From assembly GCF_020740795.1 (NCBI RefSeq), contig NC_067286.1, positions 305,990-369,989 of the forward strand: a stretch of DNA of 64,000 bases. The letters are read 5' to 3'. Source of the stretch: Apus apus (lineage: Eukaryota > Chordata > Aves > Apodiformes > Apodidae). The position numbers and the translations under genes were made by a program. Within the stretch, counting starts at the first letter, position 1; the number at the start of each line of letters is the position of its first letter. A model generated the notes under the pieces. The model was not told the origin of the DNA and ran no database searches. It was given only the letters and a program-made list of their open reading frames with translations. Positions 9,701-21,700 of the stretch are shown in pieces.

Positions 9701-12700
9701 TGGATGGAGCTGCTGCCACAGGAGCTTTGATTTTAATTGGGATGCTGAGATGCTGCAAACTGTGGCAGGTTTCATTCCTTTGTCAGGGAGCAGGTAGGGA
9801 AGAGGATGGAAAAGAGTCCTTTGCAGAGGAAGGGCAGGGGGGTGCAGGGGAGCCTGTCTGCTGCTTTTCTTCTTCTTGCATCACCCCCTTTTCCATCCCT
9901 GCTGGAAAATGCTGCTTTCCCTGGACAGACCGCCCCCCCCCCCCCGCCTTTGGCATGGGGTCCTGATGGCAAAAGGGGGGTTTGGAGGCTGGGGCTGGGT
10001 TTGGTGTTACTGGGATGGTTTCTCCAACTGGGAAGCCCTCGTCCTCCTCACCAGGCTGTGGCCTCCTCTGCCCTGGGCTCCTTGCCCTGCTCCTCTCAGG
10101 TGTCCCTGAATCAGCTCTTTGTCACCACGCTGGACCTGCCAAGAGCCAGGCGGCTGGAAAAGGAGTCGGACGGATGGATGGACAAACGAGCCCTGTCCTT
10201 GGGTTGCAGAGGGGAGGAACTGTGAGCACCTTGGGACTTTTTGGCAGGTGATGGGGGAGAAGTATGGGAAAAATCTGGCACGTGCCTATTTTGGGTAATT
10301 GAAAGGCAAAAATTTGTCTCTTTAAAGACATGTTGGGCTTCAAGCCACCTCCCCCAGTCAGGCTGTGCCTGTTCCCCCTGGCACCCTGTTATCCCTTGGG
10401 ATGCTTTGTCCTTTGCTTTGCCCTCTGGGAGCTGCGTGGTCCCTCCCCAGGGAGGGTGGATGTTGTGGCTGTGTTTGTGGCTCTGGTTTCTGCAGATCCC
10501 CAGGCTTGGGGGGATGGTTTTGGCATGTGTATCCATGTGGGATGGCTCACTGGGTCTTGCTGGACCTCAGTGGTGGCAGAAGGAGAAGAAAGCAGAGCTC
10601 TCTGTCCCTGCATTGCTCCCCAGCCATGGAGGCTCTTCCAGGACCCAGCAGTTTAAGTGCTTTCAAAAACATCTTAAAAAAAGACATGAAACAACCAGAT
10701 ATAAATATTCTCCATCCCCTTTAATGTGGGCATTTGCTGTCAGATGGTTTCCTGCCCTGTTTTCCTTCTCTCGGGGCTGCTTTTGAAGTCTCCTTTGACT
10801 GCAGAGCTGTTGGTGCTCTGCAGCGAGCTGGGGTCACTGGTCACCTCCTCCGTGCCTGGGAGAAGGGCGGATCCGTATGGAAGTGGCCTCTGGAAATCTC
10901 GGCCAGCCAAGCGCTGGGGCGGTGGGTGGGTTCCCCTCCCCTCCGGCTTTCCTCCTCTGGGGCGGAGCTGAGCAGCTTTTGGAGCAACCTGGAGAGGGCA
11001 TCCCTGGCTCTGCTCATCCAACACAACATCCCAGAGGATTCAGAGCTTTGCTCTCCGGCTGTGTCCCCGGCTGCCGGGCTGGGAGGGATGCGGGGAAGCC
11101 GTTGTGTCCCCAGACTGGTGCCAGCTGCACGGTCACTGTCACAGCTCTCTCTGTGCTGCCGGCTTCAGCACCAAAGAGATCAACCAGGGTGTTGACTTTT
11201 TACTAGGAAGCTGCTCTGCTCCGAGAGCGTAGCTGCTGTGCCCCTGGAGCTGGCACAAAACGGAGTGATGCTGGAGGAGATGGGGAGCAGGGGCCAGCAG
11301 ATGCACCTTGAGGTGTGAGCTGGGGGGAGACGGGGGAGGTGTGGGTGCTGGTGATGCACAGGAGGGGTTTGGGACCCCGTGGGGGTGTGGGGGCTGCCCC
11401 TCCTGGTGGGTGTCAGTCAGCTGGAGCAGGATCGTGCTGCTCCATCGCCAGCCCTCAGCATCTCACATCCATTTCCATCCCAGCAGCCGAGCGGGAGGTC
11501 CCGGGGCGGGTGAGCAGCAGCAAAGGGCTCCATCAGAACGCTGCCACCTCCGCTGTGTCTGGGTCTAAATGTCACCTGGCTTCATGTCACTGCTCCTCCC
11601 TGCTCTGTCACAGCAGGGGGACCCTGCACAGCCCCAGGGGCTGAGCCACAAGGGATGGGCTCCACTTTCTGCCCTGTGGCACCATCCTGGGAGGACGTGC
11701 TGGGGCCAGGAGTGGTCCTGTGGGCTGCTGCCCTTGGTGTTGCAGGGGAAAACGGGAGCACTGGCAGCTCTCTGGGACACCAGAGCCTGGGGAGGGCACT
11801 TCTCCTCCCTGCTGCCCCTGCAGAGGTAGATACCCCCGGCAGGGGGAAGGCAGGGAGGGATCAGCCTGAGTTCCCAGGGGTGCAAACCTGGTTCAGCCCT
11901 GTTGCTTTAGCAGCTGTGGATCTGGGGCCTCTTCTGGCTGGTTAAGGATATGTTGGGCAGAGCCCTGCTCCCCGTGCTGCCTCCTTCCCTGCCCTGGGAA
12001 GGCTTTGGAGCTGGCAACTGAGAATTGCCATTCTCTGATGCTCAGGATGGTCCTCCCCACTCAAAAATCAGGCAAAGCCTTGGGATGCTGGAAAACATGA
12101 GGGTGTCAGAGCTGGCTGCTCTGGTGGGTTCCTTCTCCAGGCCAAAAACGAGGAGCAGCCCCGTGCCCTGGGGATGTGTAGGTTGGAATGATGTTATTCC
12201 TTGGGATGAGCAGCTCAGGACTGGCACTTATCCTGCATCTCCCACCATCACATCCCTCGGCATTGGGATGTGCTGGGAAGCAGCTTTGGGATGCTGAGGA
12301 GAGCAGCATATTCCAGGCTTGTGCTTCCTGGAGTGGGGAAATACTGCCTCCAGCTCCAGTTTGGACCAGGGGGCTTGCATCTGTGGGGATGCTTCATGTT
12401 CTGGTTGCTTTTCCCCTTGCCTTTCCCCATCTCCTGTGCACGGGGATGCTGCTGCTTCCCAGCCTGTTGTTTTCCCAGGAGGTCAGGGTTCCCGGAGGTT
12501 GGGATCTGGGTTAAGATGCACCTCTGGGCACACATAGGTGGTTCAGGCAACCTGTTGTCACCCTGTCCAGGGGCATTTCAGGGCTGGAGGGTGGTGAGGC
12601 TGCTCCCTGCTGTGCTGAAAGCAGCTTCGGCATCTCCCACCCAGTGCGGGTTTTGCTGCTGGAATGGGAAGAGGCAGGAGAGCAGATGTTCACCCCCAGG

Positions 12701-15700
12701 GGGGATTTCTTGGAGTGCAGAACTAAAATCCATCCATCTCTGTTTCCATCTCTCAGGTCATGGTTTGCCAGCCACAGTAGCTGGTAGGGAACCATCAGCT
12801 CTTGGTGCTGAGGCTTCCTCCCTGGCATGGGTGTCTCTGCTGTCTGTGCCAACCCTGTCCCTTTGGCTTTTTTTTAAGCATGAGATTTTTTGAAGTTTGA
12901 GCTCAGACATGATTTTTTTGCTTGAATGTTGTAGTTTTCCCAGTCCTGGCCAGTTCACCTGGAGCTGGGAGCTCTGCAGGCAGCCAGGCTTAGGCAAGGG
13001 ATGGGCATGGGGGGGCTGAAGGGGATGGGGACTCCCCCAAGGGCTGTGTTACAGTGGGATGTGACTCCTGGTGACTGACTGATCACTCCATGTCTGTTCT
13101 GGAGCATTAACCTGGTGGGAAAAGAGTTGGAAATAGTACAGGGGCCGTGTCCTGAATCCCAGCCAGCCCAGGTGCTTGGCAGCTCAGGGCTGGGCTGTGT
13201 CATTTCTCCTCTCGCTGGCTGAACCCAGGTGCTTGGTGCCCTTCAGGGTCTGTTTGGGGGGGGAAAAGAGAGGGAAGAAAGTTCCTGAGGGTCTGCAGCT
13301 GTTCCAGAGGCTGATCCCAAAGGAAGAGGTCTTGCCCCTGAGGGCTCAGCACCACTCAGCGGGACACAGCCTGGGATGTGTGGGATGGGAGGATGCTGGG
13401 CGGTCCTGGGCGGCCCAGCGCTGTGCCCACTACTGTCCCCAGGGGTTTCCATCCTTGTGTGGGATGGGGAGCAGAGCTGCTGCTGGAGATGGGCAGACCA
13501 TGCCAAGGCATTTTGGGAAGCCCAGCCCAGGTCCTTTTGCAGATGCTCCTGTGCCAAGGCAGCCCGGCTCGCTGGGCTGTGGTGGGGTTATCCCTGGGGC
13601 GTGGGTCTGGGAATGTGGGGGGTGAACACGGATGAAGCTTGCAGCCAGCGACTGCACAGGGGGAGACTCGTTAGAGCAATAAGGAGATGCAGGAGGAAGT
13701 GTAAGTGAGGAGCATCTCTAACCACGTGGGAAGGTCTGGAAAGGGTCCAGTAAAGCTGCCGGAGAACTCCCGGCTCCGAAATCCACCCGAAGAAAGGGGC
13801 TGTGTTCAGGGTGAGGGAGCTGCGTGTGCCGCCGGCCCGGGGGGGGGGCAGGGGCTGCTGTCTGAAAGGCCCCTCTGTGCTTCCCAGAGAGGGGGAGGCA
13901 GCACGGGGGGGTCCCTGTGGCCGTGAGAGACCCACCAGTCCCCGGAGGCCTCGCCCTGCTCCCTGCGCCCTGGGGCCCGTCCCGTGCTGTCTGGGGGCCC
14001 CTGTGACTCCAGCTGCTGGTCCCCTGCATCTCCTGCCCCTCCTCACCTGGCTCTGGAAGTGTCAGTGTCACTCCTGTGCCCGTGGGGGAAAGAGCTCCCA
14101 ACGCATCCCAGTGGGTCCTGTGCTCGTCCTGCAGACCTGCCCCCATCCTCTCCCCTGGCCTGTCCGTGTCTCTCTGGTCCTTGGGAGCAGGGAAGAGGTG
14201 GGTGAGCAGCGTTGATGGGCACTGGGGGAGGCTGGGGGAGCAGCTGGGCAGGGCACAGCTCAGGGTGAGCCCGAGGGTGCTGGGAGGATGCACGGGAGGA
14301 AACAAACCCCTTTCCTCTCCTGGTGCCCCTACCTTGCTGCTGTCTCACAGGGCTGAGGTTCTGACCAAAGGGGCTCCATTTTTTGGAGGGGCACAAAGCC
14401 TGGCTGTTGGTACCTGGTTGGATGCTCCTTCCCTTTAGGGGGACGTTTCTTTCCCGTTTTCTCCCCAGGCTGATCAGTGTTTGGGTGTTGGTCTGAGGTT
14501 CCACTTGACTTTCCTGCCCAGTATTTGACTTGCAGGTGGATAAACATTGGCACAGAACCTGGGAGCCTCTTTCCAGGGCTTTGCTGGAGCTTTTGCTCCT
14601 CCCGGGATGCAGATGTCTCTCGGAGCAAGCCCTTGCCTCCTTGCTGAGAAGAGGGAGGGTTTTTCTGGAGTTGCTTTTGAGCCTCAGTGTTCCCCAGGCC
14701 CCCTGATAGCAGTGGTGGGATCTCGTTTAAATGCAAACCAATGTGGGCACAACAAGCCCTGTCCTGCTCCATCACGGTGGCTCGAGCAGGTCCCTGATGG
14801 AGGGAGGTGGGAGGGAGAGTGAGCAGGAGGCTCATGGCCCTGGGGCTTGGGAGCCTTCAGGGATGGAGCCTGTGTAGCCTTGTTGGGGAACGTGTGGCTT
14901 TTTCCCACCTTTGTTCCAATTTATATCGAATCATCTCTCTCCAGTTTACCCAGTGCCTTGTGGTGGGGGCCCAGCCCTGGGTGTGGTACCTGGAGGTGGG
15001 CAGGAAGGGGGATGTGCATGTCCAGCCATCCCTCGGGATGCAGCCGGGATGTGCTGGCTCAGGTTTGCTCACCAGCGCCTTGGTGGCAGAGGCTGCTCCA
15101 GGGGGTCAGTCTGCCCCGGGGAGAGGACCTGCAGCCTGGCACCCCTGGCCTGCACTGCCAATGGATGCTGGGCTGGCAAATCCCATGGGAGACAGGGGCA
15201 CCTCCTCCGAGGCCGGGAGAGGTGCCCGGAGCGGGTGCTGAGGGGCTGGCCGTCGCACCCCGTCCCTTGGCAGGTCCCTCAGGAGCACTGAACTCATCCT
15301 CATGGCTGTGATTCCCACAGATCAGTGTGGGAAGGGAGTAACGTGCCGGAGCAGTGGCATCTGCAGCCTTGGCAGGGCAGGGATCAGCTGTATTCCCACC
15401 GCTGTGCTGGCAGGAGCAGTCCCAGGAGGGATGGGGGTCTTGAGGGTGGGGGAGATGAAAGTGCTGGATCTGGTCCTGCTCCTGCATCTCCCTCTGTGGG
15501 GCTGCAGGAGGAATGATGTGGGGATGGAGCTGGGCGAGGGGAGGAGGTGGCAGGGAGCTGCCAGGATTGCACCGGAGCTGCCAGGGCTGAAGAATGGCCG
15601 AGAGCAGAAGAAGGGGCTTTAGAGCTTAATTTCCTGTCCCCGCGGTGGGGGTGGGATTTGTGCTGCCATCTCCAAGGAGACGCCGGCTGCGCGGCTGCTG

Positions 15701-18700
15701 GAATGCTAATGGGCTGGGAGGCAGGGCTGTGGGGCTCCGGGGGCACCCCGAGCCTGTGGCCAGGCTGTGGGGTCCAGAGCCGCCCAGCATCTCCCACCCC
15801 AGCTCCCAGCCTGTTCCTGTTGGGGGGTGGGAGCCCCCAGAACTGGCTGTTGGGGCGATGGGGGTCATCTTGCCCTACTCTTGGGTAGGGCTGTTATTTT
15901 GGGGGAAGTTGGTTATTTGAATGCTGGTAAGTGAGGGCAGATTAACCCAACCCTGCCCTGGCAGCCGGGGCAGATGGGGTGAGCAGCAGAGGGGGGCAGT
16001 GGGTCGGGAATAATTAATGCAGCACGTGGTAATGAAGTTGTCTGCGACGGGGCTGTTAGCAGGGCAATTAGGGGTGGGTAGAAGGGCTTGGGGAGGATGT
16101 CTGGGGGGCTGAGAGCTGGGGGGCTTCAGGCAGACCCATGGGATGCTCCGGGAGAGCTGGGTATGGAGGGGCAGGGGTGCAGGGACACGTTCCCAAGGAT
16201 GGACGTGGAGGGAGATCCCATGGGAGCTGATCCTGGTCATCGGTTACGTAAAGGGCCCCGAGCTGGGCTGGAGGGGGGGGTGTGTGTAATTAAAGCCGGT
16301 GCTAATGAGCTGCCACAAGCTGCTTAGTGCAAATGTAACGAGGGGAATGGCAGCCAGAGCCCCCCCGAGGGTGTCCCCGTGTCCCTCCCTGCGCGAGCCG
16401 CGGTGCCCGTCCCCGTGCTGGGCTGTCCCCGAGGGGCAGCAGGTGGGACGGGGGGGGCTGGGGGTCACTGCTCTGCTCCCCCCAGATGGCGAGAGGCCGG
16501 GGGAGGTGGCGGATGGTGGCCGGCGGGCGGCGGCAGCCCGGGCAGCGGCGAGGAGGAGCCAGGCCCAGGAGTCCAGCGAGGAGGAGCCGACGGTAACGGC
16601 AGAGCTGGGGAGGGGGCTGGGGAGGGGGCTGGGCCACGTTCCCTCCCATGGCCAAAGAGAGCAGGGTGCTCCGGGCCTTGTCTGGATGAGTAGACCCAAG
16701 GATGGAGAGGGCACCTCTCTGGTTCTGCTCGACAGCCCTCAGGGTGCACAAAAAACCCCACTGACCCTGTCTGCAAACTGTCACCCACCCAAACACGGGT
16801 GGGTGTAGAGATTTCTTTGCTCTTTTGGAGATGGAGCCCCAAAGGCTCTGTTTTCCAGTAGCCCATCAGACAGGGCAAATATTTTGGCTGAACAGAAAAC
16901 TCACTGTTTTGGAGAAGTTTCCCTCCTTGGCAGAGGAAGGGGAACAAGTTTAGTTGGAACATTTTGAAACTCTGCTCCCTGGGACACCTTGCCAATATTT
17001 TTCTGCCTCCTCCTGCCCCTCATTCCTTTGTCCTTGGAAAGCTTTCACCTTGGTCTGGAAAGGCTTGGCATCCCAAAGGAGACGTGTAGGTCTAGAGAGA
17101 ACTCCCCACCTCCCATCTCCCCTCCTTCCTCTGCAGACGGACGGGCAGGACTTGGACAGCTGGTTTTCCAGAAGCCAACAGCCCAACCGAGCAACCACCC
17201 ACCCCAAACTCAACCTGACCAGGCAGGCTTTGCCCTGGAATGAGCAGGTAGGTGGGCAGGGAGCAGCAAAGGGGGTGATGGTGGAGGAGAAGGTCCCTGG
17301 AGGACCCCCAGCCTCTCGCTGGGGAGCCCACATGTCCCTGCAGTGAGCCAGGTTGCAGAGCCATCTCCAGCTGTCCTCCCTCCTGCTCTCTATCACCCTT
17401 CTTAGAGGCTCTGCCTGGTCCTGGGGTCAACATGGTGCCCATGAAGATGAGCTCCTTGCAGCAGCCCCCCTCAGTCTGTGCAGGTGTGCGAGGGGACATT
17501 TTCCTGATTGTCTTATCTGGAATGGTCCAGACAACATCCCTTGCCCACGTGTGCTTGGGAGCCAAAGGAGCAGCAGCAGGAGGGTTATCTCCTGGGGGCT
17601 GGCATCCTGACCCTGGGGCTGGTGCAAGGGTAGGAGCTCAGCCCTTCCTCAGTGTCACTGCAGAAGAGCCAGGGTCAGGCAGGTGACATCCCTAGGGCTT
17701 GACATCCATGTCTCAGCCTGCCCTAATGCTGTCCTGGTGGGGGACGTGAGGAGGACATCCTGCTCACCTCCCTCTTTTGTCCCCAGTACAAAGGGAAGGC
17801 CAACCTGCACGTCTTTGAAGACTGGTGTGGAGGAGCTGTGAGGCACCTAAGGAAGAACCTCCATTTTCCACTCTTTCCCCACGTGAGTCCCAGGTCTGGT
17901 GGTGATGGGTTGGCTTGTCCCTCCCTGGGTGCTGCTGGATCTCCACTGCCTGCAGGCCTGGTCTTCAAGATCTTCTCTTGAAGGTTTTTAGGTTTGTTTC
18001 AGGGCAGGTAATTCCCAGCAGAGCAAGGGTGGAGGGAGAAGAGGGTGGTGATGGGACCTCCCTGTCCCCTCTGGTGCTACGGGCACAGGACCCTGGGATC
18101 TCAATGGTTGGTGAAGCTGGTGCAAGGCATCAGGCTGGGCATGTTGGTGGCTTCAGCCTGGTCTCTCCTCCACAGACTCGCACCACAGTGAAGAAGCTGG
18201 CTGTGTCCCCCAGGTGGAAGAACTATGGGCTAAGGATTTTTGGCTACATCCACCCCTTCAAAGATGGTGAGTGGTGGAGCTTGGCCTCTCCTCCTCCTGC
18301 AGCAACATGGAGAAGTGGTCTCCTTCCCCCCTCGGCCACATGAGGACAGAAGGGCTCTTGGGGACCGTGCCCAGAGCTCTGGCTCGTAGGCAGCAGGGTC
18401 TTTCTGGAGCAAAGACCCTTTTCCCTGGCTGCTTCAGAAAGAGGTGAAGCCCCCATCCCATCAGGACAGAGCCACGATGTGGGGTCTGGGGTCACCCCAC
18501 CACCTCCATCCATCCATCCATCCATCCATCCATCCATCCCTGTTTCCCCACCTGCCAGCGAGGCGTGGGGGCTGGGCCCATGCCACCAGCACCACGGGGT
18601 CCCTCTGCCACCACCTTCTCCTTTGCCCTCCCCAGGGGATTTCCAGTTTTCGGTGGCATCAGACGACAATTCCGAGTTCTGGCTCAGCTCCGATGACAGC

Positions 18701-21700
18701 CCGTCCAACTCCCGCCTGGCTGCCTCCGTGGGCAAGGTGCGGACCCTCTCCTCCCTCGGGGTGCCCCCAGGGGCCACCCTCAGAGCCCCCTGGGCACCCC
18801 TAGTGCTCTGCTAAGGATGGTGCAGCCCCCGGGTGCTCATTCTGCCCCCACGGGTCCCACCCCAGGGGGCAGGGTCTGTGCAGGGCTGGGCCAGGGGCAG
18901 CTCCCTGGCTTCTTGGCCCCCTTGGGAAATGCCAGGGGCTTTCAGCCTGGTCCCATCTCTGCCCCCATTCAGGCCTGCTTGGGCTTCTGAAGGACCATCT
19001 GCCCCTTGGTCCCCTCCTAGTTGCAGCAAAGACCAGCTGATGCCCCAGAACAGGGGATTTAATATTTACTCCTGGATTTTCTTGGCATTAACTCCTATAA
19101 CTGGAAACCCCATGGCCCGTCCTCGTACCCATGTGTTTTTGGGACCTTAGCATTTGCTGGTGACAAGTTCTGAGTGCCACCAGTGCAGGCCCTGGGACAG
19201 AGTTGCTGGGATGTCCTCCCACCCTTCTGCAACATGGCCTGGAGCCTGAGGGAGGTGGAGGAGATGCTCACGGCCTGGTGGGGTTTGGGGCTCGTGCCCC
19301 CTTGGCCTGTGGTGTCCCTGGGGCTCTCACAGGCTCCTTCTCCCTCCTCCCAGCTGGGGACTGAGTGGACGGCGCCGGGAGAGTTCACCAAGTTCAGCTC
19401 ACAGGTCTCCAAGCCTCTACGGTGAGTGTGTCCTGGCTCCTGCTGCCCATCCTGGCTGGATGGAGATGGAGCTGCTGGCTTTGCACTGACTCTGACCAGT
19501 TCCTCCTCCCTGAGAGGACACCCCAGCCATGGTGCCTCCCCGAGGGACACGTGGGGTCTGGGCTGGTCCCGAGCTCCACCAACCATTCCCCCAGGTCCAT
19601 GGCTTGAAAGTGCTGGGGGCTGCAGCCACCTCTGCAGGTGATGAGGTGGGGATGGGGCATCCCCTGATCTCATGGAGCTTCTTGCCAGTGGGATGGGGGA
19701 GCAGATACCACATTGTGCTGCTGTCTCCTTGCCCCAAGAAGGTTTAGCCACATGAGAGCAGGACAGAGGGTTTCCTGAGATGGCCCCTCTAGCAGAGGAG
19801 CCACCATCTCCCAGGTGGTGGGAGCACTCGGGTCGGTGCTGGTTCCCTAACCAGCTTCTCCCCCTCCCGTGTAGCCTCATGTCCTCCAGGCGCTACTACT
19901 TCGAGCTGCTCCACAAACAAGACGACAGAGGTTCAGACCACGTGGAAGTTGGTGTGAGTAAAAGCTCCCACGTGCTCCTTCCCGGGCTTGTCCTGCCTGG
20001 AGCTGGTGTCAGGGCTCTTCCTGGTGTGTGTTAAAAGGCTTTTACCCTGCAGCAGAACCACAGTTTCCCCTCCTGTGGCTGCTGGTGACTCTGTCTGCAG
20101 AGGGGACAGGTCACTGTTGCTCTGATGGAGCTGGGGCTTGTCTCCCCATCTCCCTGGGCTGGTCCAGGGATGCCTGGCATGGGCTGCGTTTCTCTTTCCT
20201 CATCCCACCCTCTCCTGCCTATGACCTTTTGGGAGCTGAAGTCCCTCCCCTGTGCTCCTGCCCTGCTGGTGAGCTCCTGTCATGGATGCCAACAGTCCCA
20301 TCCCTTCTTCTCCTTGGTCTTCTGCAGGAGGGACTGGCAGGGGGGGGAAGGTCCCCGAGGGCTTCTTCTCAGAGGAGCTGGTGGCCACGGGTGAGGAGAG
20401 CCCAGACCATGGCTGCTCAGAACCCACCACGCTGGCTCCTGTCCTGAGCTCTGGGGTGGGAGAGGTGGCCAAGCTGGTCGGTCCCTTTTTTTCTTCCCCT
20501 CCCTTCGACATCCCAGGAGTTTCAAATCTGAACTTGTCTGCCTTGGCTGCACAGCCCTGGCAAAGCCTGGAGCGTGTGTGTGTGTGTGGGGAGCTGGGGC
20601 TGTTGCTGGGAGGGGAAAATGTTGGCTCGTTAGCAAAGGTTTCCTTTCTCCCAGCAGTCATTAATCACTGGCGCCCAGCTCCTGCCAGGAGGCTGACACC
20701 CCCTTCCCCTCCCAGCTCCCTCTCCCCCATCCAGATAAGATCTGCCTCTCTGCTGTGAAAAACAAACAGAGGGGGGAGAGGTGTTTTTGCTGGAGGGAGG
20801 GAAGCCTTTCAGATGTTCAGAAAGAAATAACAACAACAGAAAAGCAGGACCCTAATGCGTCTCTCCCCGGGGGTGTGAGGGGCCTGTCAGGACAAAGGCT
20901 CAGGACGAGCTTTTCAAGTGCAGGGAGTTAAATCGGTGCAGGCAGCTGTGAAGACCCTCTTAAGGCAACACAAAACCCCTCTGCTGTTCATGGAGACCCC
21001 CTAAGGCAGTGCCCACCCTCCGATGGTGATGGAGGACAGGGACCCATCCCGGGAGGCAGCAGCTGCATCCTGACCCTCTGCTGCCCCCCCCTCACTTTCC
21101 ATCTCCTTTTCATTTGTTCCTAGTGGCGCGTTTTTCTCCCCAGCTTGAAGTTCGAAGTAATTGACTCTTCCTACATCTCCCTGTACACAGGTAAGGCCGT
21201 GCCCAGCTCCAGAGGGGGCTGCACCTCTTGGTGCAGCTGGGGAGAGGCGGCACCAGAGCCCGGGGTGGAAACCAGCTCCTGGGAAACCAGATCTCAGCCT
21301 CTCAAACCCACCAGAGCTTCTGCTGGGTGTAAGGAAGGAGGCAAAGGGCTGCGGTGGGTAGGGGTGATGCTGGGAGCATGCTGTGACTTTCCTAAAAATG
21401 GGATGTGGAGGTGACTCCCTGTGGAAAGGCAGCTCTGCTGGTGCCCCAGCCCCATCCCTGCAGAGGAGCAGGGGAGCTGGCTCCTGGCCCTGAGTTACGA
21501 GGAGCTGTCATGTGAGCAGGGATGGATGGCTCAAGCTTTAATTAAATCTATAGATCTTCTGCTTCCTGCCCCTTTCCCTGGCAGCAGGAAAGGAGCTGAT
21601 AGATGGGGGCTGCAGGGCTGGTCATCAAACATGCCCTGGAAGGGGTCGATGGAGCAGGAGGGGACAGGCAGGGATCGATGGGGAGAGCAGGGCTGGAGGG

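Larger units (their letters stand above)
6727..16485 (+). other. B4GALNT4 intron 1 (9.76 kb)
   Basis: Bounded by AGAG|GTAACG and CCCCCAG|ATGG. It contains no exon I can recognise on either strand. It does hold a C13 run at 9933-9945, a short tandem repeat near 9520-9650, and a few AT-rich islands that stand out from the GC-rich background and are listed separately as candidate enhancers. Confidence 0.85.

Noticed and set aside
9933-9945. C13 homopolymer in intron 1
   Set aside because: A simple run; possible sequencing-length uncertainty, nothing more.
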